Below are positions 1-6,190 of a stretch of 15,704 nt of DNA, piece by piece (position 1 is the stretch's first letter; each line of letters begins with the position of its first letter). Under the pieces are notes generated by a model that was not told the DNA's origin, searched no databases, and was given only the letters and a program-made list of their open reading frames with translations. The translations under genes were made by a program, and so were the position numbers. Source of the DNA: GCA-003244245 sp050699655 (GTDB taxonomy: Bacteria > Actinomycetota > Actinomycetes > Mycobacteriales > Pseudonocardiaceae); NCBI GenBank assembly GCA_050699655.1, contig JBOHFJ010000081.1, forward strand, positions 1 to 15,704. Reading direction: 5' to 3'.

Positions 1-373
1 GCTGGGCCGCGCCGCGGTGCAGGCCCAGCCGGCGGATCGGCAGCGCGTTGAACAGTGGGCTGAACGCCAGATCAACATCCAGCGCGCCACCGAAGGAGGT
101 ACGCACCGCGCCCTGACCGTGGTCGACCAGCCAGTTGCCCTCCTCTGAGCGAGTCACGGTGACGTGGTGCTCACCCGTGACCGCGGCGGTGCGGACAGAG
201 AGCCGCTGCACCACGCCAGCCTCGTCGGTGGCCAGTGAGTAGGACGCGGAGTAGGCCTGGATGCCCTCCTGGGGCGCGTTGACCAATGACCCGGTGGCCC
301 GCAGACCGCGCTCGGTGAGAACGACCCGAGCCGCCTCCAGCCGCAGGCGGTCCACACCAGCCCAGGCATGCAT
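1..373 (-). CDS. Putative glycolipid-binding family protein, partial (3' end outside window)
   Basis: The reading frame runs off the left edge, so only about 124 N-terminal residues are visible. It begins MHAWAGVDRLRLEAARVV and shows the hallmarks of the putative glycolipid-binding family (PF06475): an N-terminal W-x-G, a central YSLATDEAG strand, then GNWLVD, GALDVDL, and the signature SPLFNALPIRRLGL close to the window edge. No signal peptide is seen. The family is widespread in actinobacteria; the ligand and role are poorly defined. I chose the ATG at 373 because the family domain starts there. The frame stays open upstream to another ATG at 460, which would add 29 residues (MSTPRTREQVAREK...). 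Neither start has a strong Shine-Dalgarno. A direct repeat at 469-489 sits just upstream of the longer start. The family call is fairly safe; the start is not. Confidence 0.8.
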   Translation of the reverse strand, partial: MHAWAGVDRLRLEAARVVLTERGLRATGSLVNAPQEGIQAYSASYSLATDEAGVVQRLSVRTAAVTGEHHVTVTRSEEGNWLVDHGQGAVRTSFGGALDVDLAFSPLFNALPIRRLGLHRGAAQ

Positions 374-468
374 CCTGGTTCCGTGTGGGGCGGGGCGGTG
401 ACCCGTCGCGCCAGTAGCCTTCTCTCTGGCTACCTGCTCGCGGGTTCGGGGGGTGCTCATGCCACAGT

Positions 469-489
469 GATAGCATCTCTAGATAGCAT
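469..489. promoter_or_regulatory. Direct repeat GATAGCAT x2, possible operator or promoter element
   Basis: GATAGCAT occurs at 469-476 and again at 482-489, a 13-bp period, with CTCTA between. The middle also contains an interrupted ATCTCTAGAT dyad. The element lies just upstream of the longer possible start (460) of the minus-strand glycolipid-binding gene. It is AT-rich against a GC-rich background, as promoter and operator DNA often is. Function is inferred from position only. Confidence 0.35.
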
Positions 490-746
490 TCCGGAACAAT
501 GGCATCTCCTGCGTGGCTGCCATCCCGTGGCGGGTATGCTTGTGCTGTCAACGGGGGTAAGCTCACGCTGCTGACCAAAGCTTGGGGCTCGTGCTGTGCT
601 GGCGGCCCGTCGGGCAACAACAGGTACTTCCCTTGATCAGCGAGGTGCGGCCCGGTCATATGGGTTCACTGCGCTGTGCATTCACTTTGAGCGCTCGGTG
701 CCCCTGATGCGGGCCGCCCAAGCCTCCAGAACTGAAGAAGGAACAC
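490..746. other. Intergenic stretch without a recognised gene
   Basis: Short open frames exist on both strands here, but none has both a ribosome binding site and a recognisable protein. It presumably holds the promoter of the small gene at 747. TTGATC near 632 and CATATG near 658 have roughly sigma-70-like spacing, but the match is weak. I see no repeat, tRNA or strong hairpin. Confidence 0.4.
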
Positions 747-938
747 ATGCGCACGCCCGTCTCCGGCCGCCGAGGTCGGGCCGGAATGACCCTCACTTCC
801 CGCCATCGGCAGAGCCGACCCCTGCCGATGAGTGCCGTGGCCGTGCGTCGCGGCCAGTTCGGTGAGTTCGAACTGCGCCCGGTGCGAGAACACACCGTTG
901 AGGCGCTAACTCCTGACGAAACGTCGGTCCAGCACTGA
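747..938 (+). CDS. Small hypothetical protein, 63 aa
   Basis: I do not recognise this protein. The argument for it being real is the start: GAAGAAGGA at 734-742 lies four bases before the ATG, a strong Shine-Dalgarno for this genome. The N-terminal half is rich in Arg, Ser, Thr and Pro (MRTPVSGRRGRAGMTLTSRH). The C-terminal half is acidic and helix-like (GQFGEFELRPVREHTVEAL). There is no Cys, membrane segment or signal peptide. It ends 15 bases before the convergent end of the GNAT gene. It could be a small regulator, a secreted or modified peptide, or a chance ORF with a lucky ribosome binding site. Confidence 0.5.
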   Translation: MRTPVSGRRGRAGMTLTSRHRQSRPLPMSAVAVRRGQFGEFELRPVREHTVEALTPDETSVQH

Positions 939-953
939 ACCCGACGGCGGTGC

Positions 954-1475
954 TCAGGCCAGCGACTTCGTGAGAATGATCGATTCTGAGACGACGGCGT
1001 CGTGCACGTATGGCTGCACCTCACCGGTCTCGGTGAAACCCATACGCTGCCAGAACGGCAACACGGTGGCGTTGGTGCGCACCACTGGTATCCGGATCAT
1101 GTCGATCTCCGGCCAGCGCCGCACCTTCGTCTCCACCAACTCGTAGGCGGACCGGCCGAGGCCGTGCCCTTGGTCCTTCTCCCGGAGGAGCAACAGGCCG
1201 ATCAGCGCGGTGCCAGGTTCCGGCCAGCCGCGGATGATGTCCACGCAGCCGATCATCTCCGGTCCATCGATCATGAAGCCGTAGACGTACTTGCTGTCGT
1301 AGGTCATCCCGGGCGGCAGGGCGCTGAGCAAACTCTGAGCCGCGTCGGCCCTAGGCTGATGACCGCTGACCCGCTCAGCGTAGGTCGGCGCTCCCTCAAG
1401 CGCTCGCTGCAGCCCTCCCATCTCGCATGGTTGCCCAGTCAATAATCGCAAGCCGACTTTTATATGCATGTGCAT
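954..1475 (-). CDS. GNAT family N-acetyltransferase
   Basis: This is a single-domain GCN5-related acetyltransferase, about 173 residues, which would transfer an acetyl group from acetyl-CoA to an amine on an unknown substrate in the cytoplasm. From N to C it shows LQRALEGAPTYAERVSGHQP, a strand with IGCVDIIRG, the motif-A strand GTALIGLLLL, the CoA pyrophosphate loop DQGHGLGRSAYE (family R/Q-x-x-G-x-G/A), then VVRTNATVLPFWQRMGF, the usual C-terminal motif B, and a final SESIILTKSL strand. The frame is open up to 1715, but that N-terminal extension overlaps the lipoprotein gene and does not look like GNAT sequence. Real starts are ATG at 1475 or 1469 (MHIKVGLRLLTG), or possibly 1424. No strong Shine-Dalgarno distinguishes them, and a 16-bp palindrome overlaps the first two. 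It converges on the 63-aa ORF. Confidence 0.85.
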   Translation of the reverse strand: MHMHIKVGLRLLTGQPCEMGGLQRALEGAPTYAERVSGHQPRADAAQSLLSALPPGMTYDSKYVYGFMIDGPEMIGCVDIIRGWPEPGTALIGLLLLREKDQGHGLGRSAYELVETKVRRWPEIDMIRIPVVRTNATVLPFWQRMGFTETGEVQPYVHDAVVSESIILTKSLA

Positions 1476-1477
1476 AT
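1462..1477. promoter_or_regulatory. 16-bp palindrome over the GNAT start region
   Basis: ATATGCA and TGCATAT form a perfect 7-bp inverted repeat with a 2-nt spacer. It covers two of the candidate GNAT start codons. It is AT-rich in GC-rich DNA and has the shape of a dimeric repressor site. If it is an operator, transcription probably starts nearby and the protein may start at 1424 or by a leaderless ATG. The function is inferred. Confidence 0.35.
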
Positions 1478-1549
1478 GCCCATGCTGTCGCTCGGTGGGT
1501 GGTACCGCAACATCTTGCCTCTTACGTGTTTGAGCGAACAGCGAACGCC

Positions 1550-2026
1550 TCAGATGCGCGGGAGCCGATCGGTGACCAGGATGCGGTCGACGACGGGGTG
1601 CCGGATGCGCAGCACTATCAGAGTGTAGTGACCGGCAACCGCTGGTGGGCTGGCTCCAGTGATTGTTCCCGGCGGGTAGTCGCCGTGGTAGACGATCAGG
1701 CATGCCTTGGGCCACTTGGGCTGAACTGAACGGTGCGGTCTCGGTGACCGCGGGTGCGAGCGCGGCGGTGCTGGTGGCCGGGCTGGTGGCCGGGCGCCCA
1801 GCTTGCTGCTGAGCGCATCGGCGTCACTCTTGCTGATGCGCTGGACTAGGGTCAGCTCGCCCCGGTCGTGGACAATGCGGTTGGCCAACGGCAGCACCGC
1901 GGCGCAACCGGAGACGTCTCCGGTGACCGAGGCCCCGCTGCGCGGTCCCGAGCACGCCGCCGCGAGGCCGAACACGACCACCATCCCGGCCAGCACGGCC
2001 CGGCGACACCGTAAGCGGGCGGTCAT
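1550..2026 (-). CDS. Secreted lipoprotein of unknown function (possible internal frame switch)
   Basis: The product is 158 residues as read. It has a basic start (MTARLRCRR), a hydrophobic core (AVLAGMVVVFG) and a lipobox-like LAAAC with the acceptor Cys at 25, so it is probably anchored to the outer face of the membrane. Residues 36-75 (TGDVSGCAAVLPLANRI...) and 107-158 (CLIVYHGDYPPGTITGA to a VLVTDRLPRI-like end) read as folded protein. Residues about 78-106 are an Arg/Pro/His-rich stretch. There, the other minus-strand frame reads as an Ala/Thr/Pro linker (ATSPATSTAALAPAVTETA) with far more G/C at third positions, so two compensating single-base indels are likely. A 12-bp tandem repeat lies at 1769-1792. 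The ATG overlaps the upstream flippase-like gene by four bases (ATGA), implying translational coupling. No family is recognised. Confidence 0.7.
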   Translation of the reverse strand: MTARLRCRRAVLAGMVVVFGLAAACSGPRSGASVTGDVSGCAAVLPLANRIVHDRGELTLVQRISKSDADALSSKLGARPPARPPAPPRSHPRSPRPHRSVQPKWPKACLIVYHGDYPPGTITGASPPAVAGHYTLIVLRIRHPVVDRILVTDRLPRI

Positions 2027-3258
2027 GATGCCGGTTCCGCTTCAACGACCCCGTTCGCCACCGGGTCGGCGCCGGGGTCAATCGCCGGGGGGTCAATCGC
2101 CACGGCCGCGGGAGCCCGCGAGGTCGCGCGCAGCGCCAGCCACGCCAGCCCGCCGACAGGGATGCATCCCCAGTAGGCGATCAACCGATAGAGCAGCACG
2201 GCGGCCAGCGTGATGGTCTCGGCACCGCCGAAGGCGACCAGGGCCACGGTGATGCTGCCCTCCACGACCCCGATCCCGCCCGGCGTCACCGGCAGACTCG
2301 CCGCGATCTGCCCGGCGCAGTAGGCCAGCAGCAACCCGGTCCACGGCGGCGCGGCGTGCAAGGCCAGGAAGGCCAGCGCCAGCACGGCGACGTCCGCCAG
2401 CCAGGACACCATCATCAGCGCGAAAGTCACCAGACCCGCGGCCGGGGTCAACCGGACCGCGCGCAGCTGGCGCGCCCAATCTTTTGGCCACGATGACCAG
2501 TCTCGCCACGCTGCCCGCAGCGCCACCCGCAGCCGCCTGCCGCGACTGTCCGGCCCGGTGTTGTCCGACCCGGGTGTGCGCCGCGGTGTGCGCCGTCGGG
2601 GCGAGTTCAAGCGGACCCCGGGCAACACCCGGGCCAGTCCGCGTCGGATAGCGGGCCGGCGCAACGCGGCGTACCCAGCGCCGAGCAGGAACAGCACGCC
2701 CAGCAGCACAACGCTGATCGCTTGCAAGCCCGGCACCGGATCGTCGTCGCCGGGGATCTGGACCGCGATGACAGTCAACACCGCGATCGCGGCGACGTAG
2801 AACACCGACAGCACCGCGAACATCCAACTGGCCAACACCGCACCCACCTGACGGCGGCGCAACACGCCCACCATCACCACGCCCGAGGCGGCGAACCCGA
2901 ACGGCAGGCAGTAAGCCGCCGCGTCACCAGCCATCGTGGCCGCCGTCAGGGTCACCGGCCCAACGCCACCGCCACCTCGGCGGAGCACCACCGCGCCAGC
3001 GACCCCCCGGGCCGCGTAGGACACCAGTTCCAGCAGGACCGCCACCACCACCCACCCCGCCTGGACCGAGGTCAATGTGTCGGCGGCGGTGACCAGCTCG
3101 TCGCTGCTGTCGAACAGCACCCGCCCCGCCAGCGCGGCAGCGGCCAACCCGACGATCACCACGATCGCCCGCCGCCACCTTCGGCCGCTCAGTGACCATT
3201 GGCCGCCCAGTGACCGTCGACCGCCCAGTGACCGTCGACCGCGCTGTGCCACCACCAC
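2023..3258 (-). CDS. UPF0104 / LPG-synthase-TM family membrane protein (flippase-like)
   Basis: This 411-residue polytopic protein matches the lysylphosphatidylglycerol synthase transmembrane/UPF0104 family (PF03706), whose members resemble the flippase half of MprF and are thought to move lipids or lipid-linked molecules across the membrane. It has about seven to eight hydrophobic segments, at roughly 31-48, 67-85, 115-130, 140-166, 178-198, 272-300, 305-325, 335-345 and 350-375. The family signature SLPVTPGGIGVVEGSI is at 321-336, followed by YRLIAYW at 357-363. A basic cytoplasmic loop occupies 198-270. The start is the GTG at 3258, the first after an in-frame stop; GGTGGGAG lies somewhat far upstream. 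The first 25 residues are a (RRSLGG)-type repeat from an 18-bp tandem array. It is first in an operon with the lipoprotein. The substrate is unknown. Confidence 0.85.
   Translation of the reverse strand: MVVAQRGRRSLGGRRSLGGQWSLSGRRWRRAIVVIVGLAAAALAGRVLFDSSDELVTAADTLTSVQAGWVVVAVLLELVSYAARGVAGAVVLRRGGGGVGPVTLTAATMAGDAAAYCLPFGFAASGVVMVGVLRRRQVGAVLASWMFAVLSVFYVAAIAVLTVIAVQIPGDDDPVPGLQAISVVLLGVLFLLGAGYAALRRPAIRRGLARVLPGVRLNSPRRRTPRRTPGSDNTGPDSRGRRLRVALRAAWRDWSSWPKDWARQLRAVRLTPAAGLVTFALMMVSWLADVAVLALAFLALHAAPPWTGLLLAYCAGQIAASLPVTPGGIGVVEGSITVALVAFGGAETITLAAVLLYRLIAYWGCIPVGGLAWLALRATSRAPAAVAIDPPAIDPGADPVANGVVEAEPAS
3185..3238. repeat. Three tandem 18-bp repeats inside the flippase-like gene
   Basis: Units at 3185-3202, 3203-3220 and 3221-3238. 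The last two are identical (CCGCCCAGTGACCGTCGA) and the first differs at five positions. Because the unit is a multiple of three, copy-number change keeps the frame and only lengthens the cytoplasmic N-terminus (RRSLGG, RRSLGG, QWSLSG). It is a likely variable-number site. Confidence 0.75.
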
Positions 3259-3323
3259 ACCATGTCACAGCACTCCCACCAGCCTCACTCCAGTGCTGCC
3301 CAGGCGCGCCAGATACCGCACTT

Positions 3324-3349
3324 GTTTGAGACGGGGCCACCGTGGGTCG
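3324..3349 (+). promoter_or_regulatory. Possible SigB/SigF-type stress promoter for the DUF6131 gene
   Basis: GTTT at 3324-3327 and GGGTCG at 3344-3349 are 16 bases apart. This resembles the actinobacterial alternative sigma pattern GTTT-N15-17-GGGTAT. It would give a leader of roughly 55-60 nt before the small membrane protein at 3413. The match is partial and based on reading alone. Confidence 0.3.
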
Positions 3350-3412
3350 TCATCCCGCGCGAACCCGGCGAATGTGTCGTAACGTGGCTGGGACCAGGCT
3401 AAGGGAGGCATC

Positions 3413-3568
3413 ATGATCGTTCTTGGTATCATCTTGCTCGTGGTGGGGTATCTGCTGCCGATCCCGCTTCTCATTACGCTCGGGATCATCTTGATAGTGG
3501 TCGGCGTGATCCTAGAACTGCTCGGGGCCATCGGGCGCCCGATGTTCGGCCGCCGGCACTACTTCTGA
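3413..3568 (+). CDS. DUF6131 family small membrane protein, 51 aa
   Basis: This short gene is well supported. AAGGGAGG at 3401-3408 is a near-perfect Shine-Dalgarno four bases before the ATG. The 51-residue product is almost entirely two hydrophobic hairpin helices (about 2-15 and 19-40, with a proline turn LLPIPLL) and ends in a basic tail GRPMFGRRHYF. That shape and the G-R-R-H-aromatic end match the DUF6131 proteins common in actinobacteria, which are small integral membrane proteins of unknown function. It is monocistronic: a perfect 11-bp hairpin terminator follows 26 bases after the stop. It is divergent from the flippase-like gene, with a shared 150-bp promoter region. Confidence 0.85.
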   Translation: MIVLGIILLVVGYLLPIPLLITLGIILIVVGVILELLGAIGRPMFGRRHYF

Positions 3569-3593
3569 CACCCCGTGCGCTGGGCCCTGATCA

Positions 3594-3623
3594 CGCTGTG
3601 CTCCCGTCCCGAGGAGCACAGCG
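3594..3623 (+). terminator. Hairpin terminator after the DUF6131 gene
   Basis: A perfect 11-bp stem (CGCTGTGCTCC at 3594-3604 pairing with GGAGCACAGCG at 3613-3623) with an 8-nt loop. There is no T-tract, which is usual for actinobacterial terminators. It also separates this gene from the decayed PHP-ATPase gene downstream. Confidence 0.7.
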
Positions 3624-3693
3624 CGCGGGTAGAACGATCGACTGACCCGTCTCACTAGCACCCTGTGATGGCTGACTGACGCGGCCGTAGGCT

Positions 3694-4357
3694 TTGCGCG
3701 ATGACTCAGCCCGCTGTCCCCGGTCGGCCGTCTCGTGGCCGCGTGCCGTTGCGGATGCTCTGGCCGCGCCCGAGGGGGCGCGCTGGCACCGGGTCGCCCT
3801 GCAGGTGAACCCGTACGGCTACCGCGGTGCGCCGCCGCTGAGCACGGATTTCCCCGATGAGCAGAGCTACAACGAGGCGATCGTCCACACCTTCCGTGAG
3901 CTGGACATCGAGCTGATCGCGATCACCGACCACTGGCGCGTAGATACCACCGAGGGTCTGGCACAGGCCGCCGAAGCCGCTGGCGTCGTGGTGCTGCCCG
4001 GCTTCGAAGCGGTGTCCAGTGCGGGTGTCCACCTGCTGGTGCTCTTCGAGCGCGGCACCAGTTACGACGAGGTGGGCGCCGCCATCGGGGCATGCGGCGG
4101 CACACCGGGATGCGCTGCGGACGCTCAAGGGCAAGCGCCAGCTCGTGTTCAGCACACACAACGCCAACATCCCGGTGCTGGGTGACGCCGAGCTGATGGT
4201 CGTCATGGAAAGCGCGGCACGCAAGGGTCGAATCGTCGAGGGCGGAGTGGGCTCGCTGGACGACAAGACTGTGCTCGCTTTGGCCGGCGAGATCCTCGAA
4301 GGCGGTCCGGATGCGTTCCTGCGGCGCCGATACCTCTACGGCTTCTGGCGATGGTAA
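3694..4357 (+). pseudogene. PHP-domain/ATPase (TrlF-like) gene with the middle deleted
   Basis: The left part (to about 4113) encodes the N-terminal PHP-like domain of a large PHP-plus-ATPase protein: ARWHRVALQVNPYGYRG, ELDIELIAITDHWRVDT, VVVLPGFEAVSSAGVHLLVLFERG, ending at IGACGGTPGC. The right part, from about 4115 and in another frame, encodes the extreme C-terminus of an ABC/SMC-like ATPase: LKGKRQLVFSTHNANIPVLGD with the H-loop STHN, then VMESAARKGRIVEGG and GFWRW-TAA. Several hundred residues (Walker A, signature and Walker B) are missing and the join is out of frame, so it cannot make a working ATPase. Such proteins are sometimes annotated as TrlF-family AAA-like ATPases. The metal-binding HxH expected in PHP domains reads Q-V-N here. 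The start is uncertain: TTG 3694 is in frame, while the better-looking ATG 3701 is not, so a further 5' frameshift is possible. The stop overlaps the next gene (ATGGTAA), showing the two were an operon. Confidence 0.8.
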
Positions 4358-5567
4358 CGCTGTTTGATCTGTTCGAGCTGCTCCGCGAGGGGGAGAACAG
4401 CGGGGTGGAGTTCAAGCGCGACGACGTGCAACCGCACGATCTCGCGAAGGAGCTCGTCGCGCTGAGCAATCAGCGGGGCGGGCGCATCCTGCTCGGCGTT
4501 GAGGATGACGGAACGATCAGCGGCTTGGTCCGGGACTCGGTCGACGAGTGGGTCCTGACGATCGCCCGGGACAAGGTGCACCCACCACTCATCCCGCACG
4601 TGCGGACCGTGACCGATCCCGCCAGTGGGAGACAGATCGCGGTCGTGACGGTCGAAGCCGGATACGCCGTGCACGCGGTGCGGCATGACAATCACTTCTC
4701 CTACTACATCCGCGCCGGACGGAGCAGCCGTGAGGCGCGTCCAGAAGAGCTCTCCCGCTTGCGCAGCAGCGCGGCGGGTTCCGTGCCGAGCTCCGCCCGA
4801 TCTCCGGAACGTCTTACGCGAACCTCGACCAACGGCGCCTGGCCGACTACTTCCAGCGAGTTCGCGGCCAGGAGGTACCTGACCGCGAGGATCGACAAGG
4901 CTGGGTCCAGCTGCTGTCCGCGACCGAGTTCCTGGTGGACGGTGTCACCGAACCGGTGCCCTGCCTCGCCGCGATCGCGCTCTTCGGCAGTTCGACGGCT
5001 CGCTTCCTGCCGCAGTCGGGAATCGACGCGGTCGCCTACCCCGGTGTCGCGAAGGACTATACCGCGATCGAGCGTGCCACGCTGCGTGGGCCGTTAGTGC
5101 CGCTGATGACGTGGTCGGGCGAGCTCGTCGAGCCAGGACTGGTCGATTCGGCCGTCGCGTTTGTGCGGCGGAATGTGGGTGTTCGAGCCGAGCTGGTCGA
5201 CGGCGTCCGACGAGTGGAGATCCCGGGGCTGCCCGCGGAACCCGTCCGCGAAGCGCTGGTCAACGCGGTGGCCCATCGCGACTACCTGCTGGCGCACACC
5301 GATGTCGAGCTTGGTCTCTACCCCGACCGGCTGGAGATCGTGAGCCCTGGCCGGCTGCCGAACGGGGTGACTGTGGAGCGGATGCTGGCCGGGACCAGAG
5401 CCGCTCGCAACGAACTGCTCAAGGACGTGATGCGCGACTACGGCTACCTGGAGCACATGGGTCTGGGTGTGCCGAAGAAGATCGTGCCCGGGATGCGGGA
5501 GTTCAACGGGTCAGAAGCCGAGTTCCTCGTCGGGGAGGAGAGCCTCACTGTCGTGCTACGCCGATGA
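4351..5567 (+). pseudogene. Schlafen AlbA_2 / HATPase_c_4 ATP-binding protein, one frameshift
   Basis: The first frame (4351-4758) encodes a Schlafen AlbA_2 domain (PF04326): GENSGVEFKRDDVQPHDLAKELVALSNQRGG as a continuous block, then ILLGVEDDGTISGL and the FSYYIRAGRSSREA strand. From 4761 another frame continues seamlessly (AQQRGGFRAELRPISG, ADYFQRVRGQEVP) into a GHKL-type ATPase fold: PVREALVNAVAHRDY (N-box), YPDRLEIVSPGRLPNGVT and YLEHMGLGVPKKI. Reading CGC-TT-GCG at 4756-4763 shows one base missing at 4759-4760; restoring it gives an uninterrupted protein of about 405 residues, usual for this family (COG2865 type). So there is one lesion: a recent mutation, or a sequencing error. Family members are predicted nucleic-acid-binding regulators or defence-associated NTPases. 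It overlaps the PHP-ATPase remnant by 7 bases and is followed by a hairpin. Confidence 0.85.
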
Positions 5568-5589
5568 CTGATCCGGGTGCCTCGTCGCT

Positions 5590-5616
5590 GGGTGCTACGC
5601 CGGTTACGTAGCACCC
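5590..5616 (+). terminator. Hairpin terminator after the AlbA gene
   Basis: A perfect 10-bp stem, GGGTGCTACG at 5590-5599 with CGTAGCACCC at 5607-5616, and a 7-nt loop. It begins 22 bases after the stop codon and closes the PHP-ATPase/AlbA operon. Confidence 0.7.
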
Positions 5617-5707
5617 CGAAAGACTTAGGTACTACCACTGATTGCCAGGTGAGGGGTCGCGCTGGCACCTTAACTTTGCGCCGAACCGGCACTGCCACCG
5701 GTGAGGT

Positions 5708-5727
5708 GTCCGTCAGGCCCGACGGAC
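5708..5727 (+). promoter_or_regulatory. Hairpin in the leader of the small peptide gene
   Basis: GTCCGTC (5708-5714) and GACGGAC (5721-5727) form a perfect 7-bp stem with a 6-nt loop. It ends about 11 bases before the Shine-Dalgarno of the gene at 5751. It could modulate translation or stabilise the transcript; this is inference from position. Confidence 0.3.
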
Positions 5728-5750
5728 CAGCCTTTCCTAGGGGGATGCAC

Positions 5751-5990
5751 ATGTCTGACACGATGAGCTTCGCCGACCTCGCCGAGCAGCACGTGGAGCT
5801 GCTGCCGGCGCGCACCGTTCTGTCGCTGGTGCGCGCGGGAACCGACGGAAGCGCCACTGCCCACGGAGAACCGGGCACTCAAGGCGCCAACGGCCAGAGC
5901 ATTCCCGGCACGACATGGTGGTTTTTCTTCGGCGACTACCGGTCCAGCTCAAGCCATGGCGCAGGGGATCCCAGCAGCACCAACAACTGA
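5751..5990 (+). CDS. Small leader-peptide-like, Gly/Ser-rich protein, 79 aa (RiPP-like candidate)
   Basis: ATG at 5751 follows a strong AGGGGGA Shine-Dalgarno at 5739-5745. The product has two parts. Residues 1-28 are a helical, acidic-then-hydrophobic leader (FADLAEQHVELLPARTVLSLV). Residues 29-79 are a Gly/Ser/Thr/Asn/Ala-rich tail with a striking aromatic patch, GTTWWFFFGDY, and a serine run before the end SSTNN. I recall the E-L-L-P-A-R-T-V pattern from small uncharacterised actinobacterial proteins with Gly-rich tails, but cannot name a family with certainty. There is no Cys, so it is not a classic lanthipeptide, and no modifying enzyme or exporter is in the window. It sits alone between a terminator and the methyltransferase. 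It could be a modified peptide precursor, a surface or secreted peptide, or a small defence toxin. Confidence 0.7.
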   Translation: MSDTMSFADLAEQHVELLPARTVLSLVRAGTDGSATAHGEPGTQGANGQSIPGTTWWFFFGDYRSSSSHGAGDPSSTNN

Positions 5991-5991
5991 C

Positions 5992-6017
5992 GGTGTCGAG
6001 CCGAGGACGCGGACACC
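5992..6017 (+). terminator. Weak hairpin just after the small peptide gene
   Basis: GGTGTC at 5992-5997 pairs with GACACC at 6012-6017 around a 14-nt loop, starting one base after the stop codon. Six pairs and no T-tract make it a weak terminator candidate. Confidence 0.3.
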
Positions 6018-6190
6018 ACCGCCGGTACCATTCCCACCTGCTGCGCCCCGTCCGAGGAAGGGTGTCGCGCGCAGCTCGCTGACAGGCCACCCCCGGCGCT
6101 GCGCCGCCACGCTGGGACGCGCTCGCTTCACGTCCGGCGAAGTTGTCGGGGTGCTGGTCTAAGGTGGGGCACCGACACGGGGAGGTGAGC

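Noticed and set aside
1476..1715. 80-residue N-terminal extension of the GNAT frame
   Set aside because: It overlaps the lipoprotein gene's 3' end and has no GNAT features. Part of it is the alternative frame of the lipoprotein linker.
5564..5611. 15-aa ORF (MTDPGASSLGATPVT) overlapping the AlbA stop by ATGA
   Set aside because: It ends within a perfect hairpin terminator and has no protein-like features; the overlap is probably chance.
5956..6162. 68-aa Pro/Arg-rich plus-strand frame before the methyltransferase
   Set aside because: It overlaps the end of the small peptide gene, has no ribosome binding site, and looks like translated spacer.
6143..6190. TTG-initiated extension of the methyltransferase
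   Set aside because: The GTG at 6191 has a perfectly placed GGGGAGG; the extension has no ribosome binding site and no family similarity.
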